NCBI GenBank assembly: GCA_003212375.1
Contig: QCPY01000005.1
Location: forward strand, 1 to 64,000
Direction: 5' to 3'
DNA length: 64,000 bases
DNA from: Prochlorococcus sp. AG-442-N17
GTDB taxonomy: Bacteria; Cyanobacteriota; Cyanobacteriia; PCC-6307; Cyanobiaceae
The position numbers were made by a program, and so were the translations under genes. The notes beneath the pieces were generated by a model. That model saw nothing but the letters and a program-made list of their open reading frames with translations, did not search any database and was not told the origin of the DNA. This document shows, piece after piece, positions 62,132 to 64,000 of the stretch (its first letter is position 1; each line of letters starts with the position of its first letter).

Positions 62132-62643
62132 GGTTGACTTAACATTGCTAATGCTTCATTAAGCTCCTCTACGTGATTAAGTTCGTCTTGTGCTATTTCT
62201 TTTATCTTTTGATCGTTAGGGTGGATTTTTAAATATTTTGTATAAGTATTAAATGCATGCTCTTCAATTTTGATATTTACGTCATACGCATTAGTAGGTG
62301 AGCAGAAATAATAAATAACCATGATCCAGTAATAAATAAGTACAAGGTGCCTTGCTACAAATCTATCTATCCAAAACTTATCTCCTCCTCTTTTCTCCAT
62401 TTCTTTAAGATGCTCTGTTTCGTTAATTGCTTGGTAAAAATGTTCTTTCATCAAAAACATTGTCGAATCATTTTTAATGCCAAGTGATTCTTTGAAATGA
62501 AGAACTGAAAGAAAAGCAAAGTAAGGTGATCTTGCTATTACCTCTAACAACCAGAATCTTTGTAAATGTCTATCAGAATATATCAAGTCAAGAATTTTTA
62601 CTGTATTGTTCAAGATAAATGAGTTGAAGGACTTCATGTGCAT
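62128..62643 (-). CDS. ptox: Plastoquinol terminal oxidase (PTOX, alternative-oxidase family)
   Basis: A 171-residue di-iron oxidase that passes electrons from plastoquinol to oxygen, making water. Ligands are visible: Glu34 (LLEVIARSP), Glu75-His78 (NETEH), Glu127/128 (IEEHAFNTY) and Glu154-His157 (DELNH). It is shorter than plant PTOX, lacking N-terminal extensions. In marine cyanobacteria it relieves over-reduction when iron is low or light is high. It lies in the same small-ORF region as the Hli-like gene. Confidence 0.9.
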   Translation of the reverse strand: MHMKSFNSFILNNTVKILDLIYSDRHLQRFWLLEVIARSPYFAFLSVLHFKESLGIKNDSTMFLMKEHFYQAINETEHLKEMEKRGGDKFWIDRFVARHLVLIYYWIMVIYYFCSPTNAYDVNIKIEEHAFNTYTKYLKIHPNDQKIKEIAQDELNHVEELNEALAMLSQP

Positions 62644-62802
62644 CTAGACAGCTACATTAAGTATAATTACTCAATCATTATGAGTCTATGAATTTTAGCT
62701 TGAATTAACTAAAAATTAATATTTGGAAAGTTTAACTAAAACATTATTAAGTCTTGAAAAAGTTTTTTTTTATTGCATATTTTGAATAGATAAATTTTAC
62801 CA

Positions 62803-62943
62803 ATGACTTCAACTGAAAAGATTGCTAATGCTAAAAAAAGAATTAATGAATTAGAGAGGTTAATTAAATGCTGGGATACCTCAGAGGAAAAAAATATTAA
62901 TAAAATTGATTTTGAAGTAAATAATGAAAAAGTTGCTGCTTAA
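62803..62943 (+). CDS. Small hypothetical protein
   Basis: A 46-residue ORF, MTSTEKIANAKKRINELERL, then a helical, charged middle and ending NEKVAA. Coiled-coil-like helices; no domain is recognised. It is alone on the plus strand between PTOX and the next short ORF, with no clear ribosome-binding site. Support is an intact ATG frame and amino-acid composition. Confidence 0.5.
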   Translation: MTSTEKIANAKKRINELERLIKCWDTSEEKNINKIDFEVNNEKVAA

Positions 62944-63110
62944 ATCGTTTTAATTTTGAGATATTCTTTTCATTGATTTTTACTAAATATTTTTTAGATT
63001 AATAACCTTTTTAATATGAATATCAATTATATTTTGCGTAAGTAGAGCATTTAAACCTATTTTCAAAATTCATAATTACAAATAATCTACTTAGATATTA
63101 ATTGGTTTTT

Positions 63111-63224
63111 ATGAATACATTTTCTAGTAAATACTTTTTCCCCATAAAGTTGTTGCCTTGGATATTTTGGGGAATTATTTCAGTTGCGAGTATTTATTTA
63201 TTCTCAAAGGCATGGATTAATTAG
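63111..63224 (+). CDS. Single-helix membrane microprotein
   Basis: A 37-residue ORF, MNTFSSKYFFPIKLLPWIFW followed by a hydrophobic helix ending SKAWIN. It looks like a small membrane subunit but matches no named one. It is not in a cluster with an obvious partner gene. Confidence 0.45.
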   Translation: MNTFSSKYFFPIKLLPWIFWGIISVASIYLFSKAWIN

Positions 63225-63245
63225 AAGTTATAAATATTGGATTAG

Positions 63246-63554
63246 CTAGCTCCTTTTGATCCAATCAGGCGATCCTCCAAACCAGTCAGATATATCGTCT
63301 ATATCAGGATTAAAATAATTTTCTTTGTCTAAACCATTAATACCTAGTGATTGCAAAAAACCATCGATACTCCCTTGACTTTTTAACCCGTTTCTCCTAA
63401 TGCTATGTGCTTTTGTTAACCAAAGAGATATTAGAGAGCTATGTTTTGCATATTTTTCAACATAAATCCTTTCTTTCAATGAAACTTCTTTATCTAAAGA
63501 TATCCTTTTAATAATGTCCTGAATTTTTAATCTTTTTTGATTACTTAAAAGCAT
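63246..63554 (-). CDS. Hypothetical soluble protein
   Basis: A 102-residue protein with an N-terminal helical basic part (SNQKRLKIQDIIKRISLDKEVS) and an aromatic end (DDISDWFGGSPDWIKRS). No domain is recognised. It ends 21 bases past the micro-ORF on the other strand and lies in the same accessory stretch. Confidence 0.55.
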   Translation of the reverse strand: MLLSNQKRLKIQDIIKRISLDKEVSLKERIYVEKYAKHSSLISLWLTKAHSIRRNGLKSQGSIDGFLQSLGINGLDKENYFNPDIDDISDWFGGSPDWIKRS

Positions 63555-63811
63555 GAGAAAGTTTATATATATTTTTTTATAGGGGATTTATCCTCCATTA
63601 TCTTGTCAATATTAATTTCAAGAAATTTCGCTTTTTAAAAGGGTTTAGAAGATATTGGTTTCGAATTGCTCAAATAAATACTTTTTTAGTCTTAGATGAT
63701 ACCAATTGAAATATGTAAATCTTATCTTTTTATCTATATATATAAAAAATTTTAATTATTTTTACTAAAACAAGAACTTATGTAGCCGAAAACTTGTTAA
63801 GTAGTTATTTT

Positions 63812-63827
63812 GTACTATTATTAGTAC
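63812..63827. repeat. Perfect inverted repeat GTACTA-TTAT-TAGTAC
   Basis: A six-base-arm palindrome with a TTAT loop ending 16 bases before the ATG of the last ORF. It may be an operator or a small hairpin; spacing differs from the cyanobacterial LexA box. The arm shares the GTACTA core with the palindrome at 60714-60733. Confidence 0.35.
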
Positions 63828-63843
63828 AGATGTATTATCAGTA

Positions 63844-64000
63844 ATGAAAATTTTTTCCTCTTCACCTTACGCTGCATTTAACCCAAAAGATTGGAACACA
63901 TTGCCGAGGACAAACAATAAGTTCTCTAATGTTCCAATAAAAATTAAAAAGAGTTACTTTAGTACCTTTAAGAAAATAGAATCTAGCCAAATTCAAGAAG
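63844..64000 (+). CDS. Hypothetical protein, N-terminal part only
   Basis: An open frame from ATG 63844 to the right edge (52 codons visible): MKIFSSSPYAAFNPKDWNTL, then a basic stretch with SNVPIKIKKSYF. I do not recognise it. Its true end is outside the window; the palindrome just upstream could control it. Confidence 0.5.
   Translation, partial: MKIFSSSPYAAFNPKDWNTLPRTNNKFSNVPIKIKKSYFSTFKKIESSQIQE

Noticed and set aside
63812-63827. LexA (SOS) box
   Set aside because: The GTAC arms are spaced by eight bases, not the four expected of the cyanobacterial RGTACNNNDGTWCB motif.

Overview
The window is AT-rich chromosomal DNA from a marine picocyanobacterium, almost certainly a high-light-adapted Prochlorococcus. 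The evidence: genes are tightly packed and often overlap; photosystem II genes (psbEFLJ, psbB-psbT, psbM) sit beside psaE, petBD, chlD and ndhCKJ; there is one 16S-Ile-Ala-23S-5S rRNA operon; and a lone, degenerate phycoerythrin beta gene occurs with its bilin lyase and no alpha partner, which is the hallmark of high-light Prochlorococcus. The species call is inferred from gene content and base composition; no search was run.

Layout. 0-14 kb: mixed housekeeping (partial Gfo/Idh oxidoreductase, CNNM/CorC-like membrane protein, a CAT-anticodon tRNA, pyrE, ygfZ, a RecB/RNase H-like nuclease, phosphohexomutase, rdgB, carotenoid oxygenase, hisB, fabI, aminotransferase, photolyase, Nudix, folK). 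14-24 kb: chlD, an MCE-type lipid transporter pair, yvcK, then ndhCKJ divergent from rubredoxin-ycf48-psbEFLJ, a conserved cluster for NDH-1 and photosystem II assembly. 24-38 kb: mtnP, a fused oxidoreductase-SelD protein, cca, a UvrD-type helicase, the remnant phycoerythrin module (cpeB, cpeS and a 59-residue ORF), tRNA-Phe, a ribulokinase-like kinase with metK, ribosomal protein S1 and nrdR. 38-49 kb: psbT-psbB, ferredoxin, psbM, prmC, tsaC, tRNA-Thr, minCDE with an HD phosphohydrolase, ctpA divergent from petBD, and a GH100 invertase.

49.5-55.3 kb holds a roughly 600-base leader and the rRNA operon. An inverted repeat flanks 23S and probably forms its processing stem, and a hairpin terminator follows 5S. 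After mutM, psaE, a LysM protein and an aldehyde dehydrogenase, the last 5 kb (58.8-64 kb) looks different. It has a rhomboid-like protease, a GNAT protein, a DUF3104-like protein, a PTOX-type plastoquinol oxidase and at least five very short ORFs, including a divergent high-light-inducible (Hli) protein with a TTG start and a poly-glutamine microprotein. This is the most accessory-looking part of the window.

How the genes fit together: much of the window serves the thylakoid electron-transfer chain. PSII reaction-centre subunits are encoded near their assembly factors (Ycf48, rubredoxin, CtpA). Cytochrome b6f subunits, NDH-1 subunits and a PSI subunit are present, and PTOX could act as a safety valve on the plastoquinone pool. 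No CRISPR array, insertion sequence or prophage was seen.
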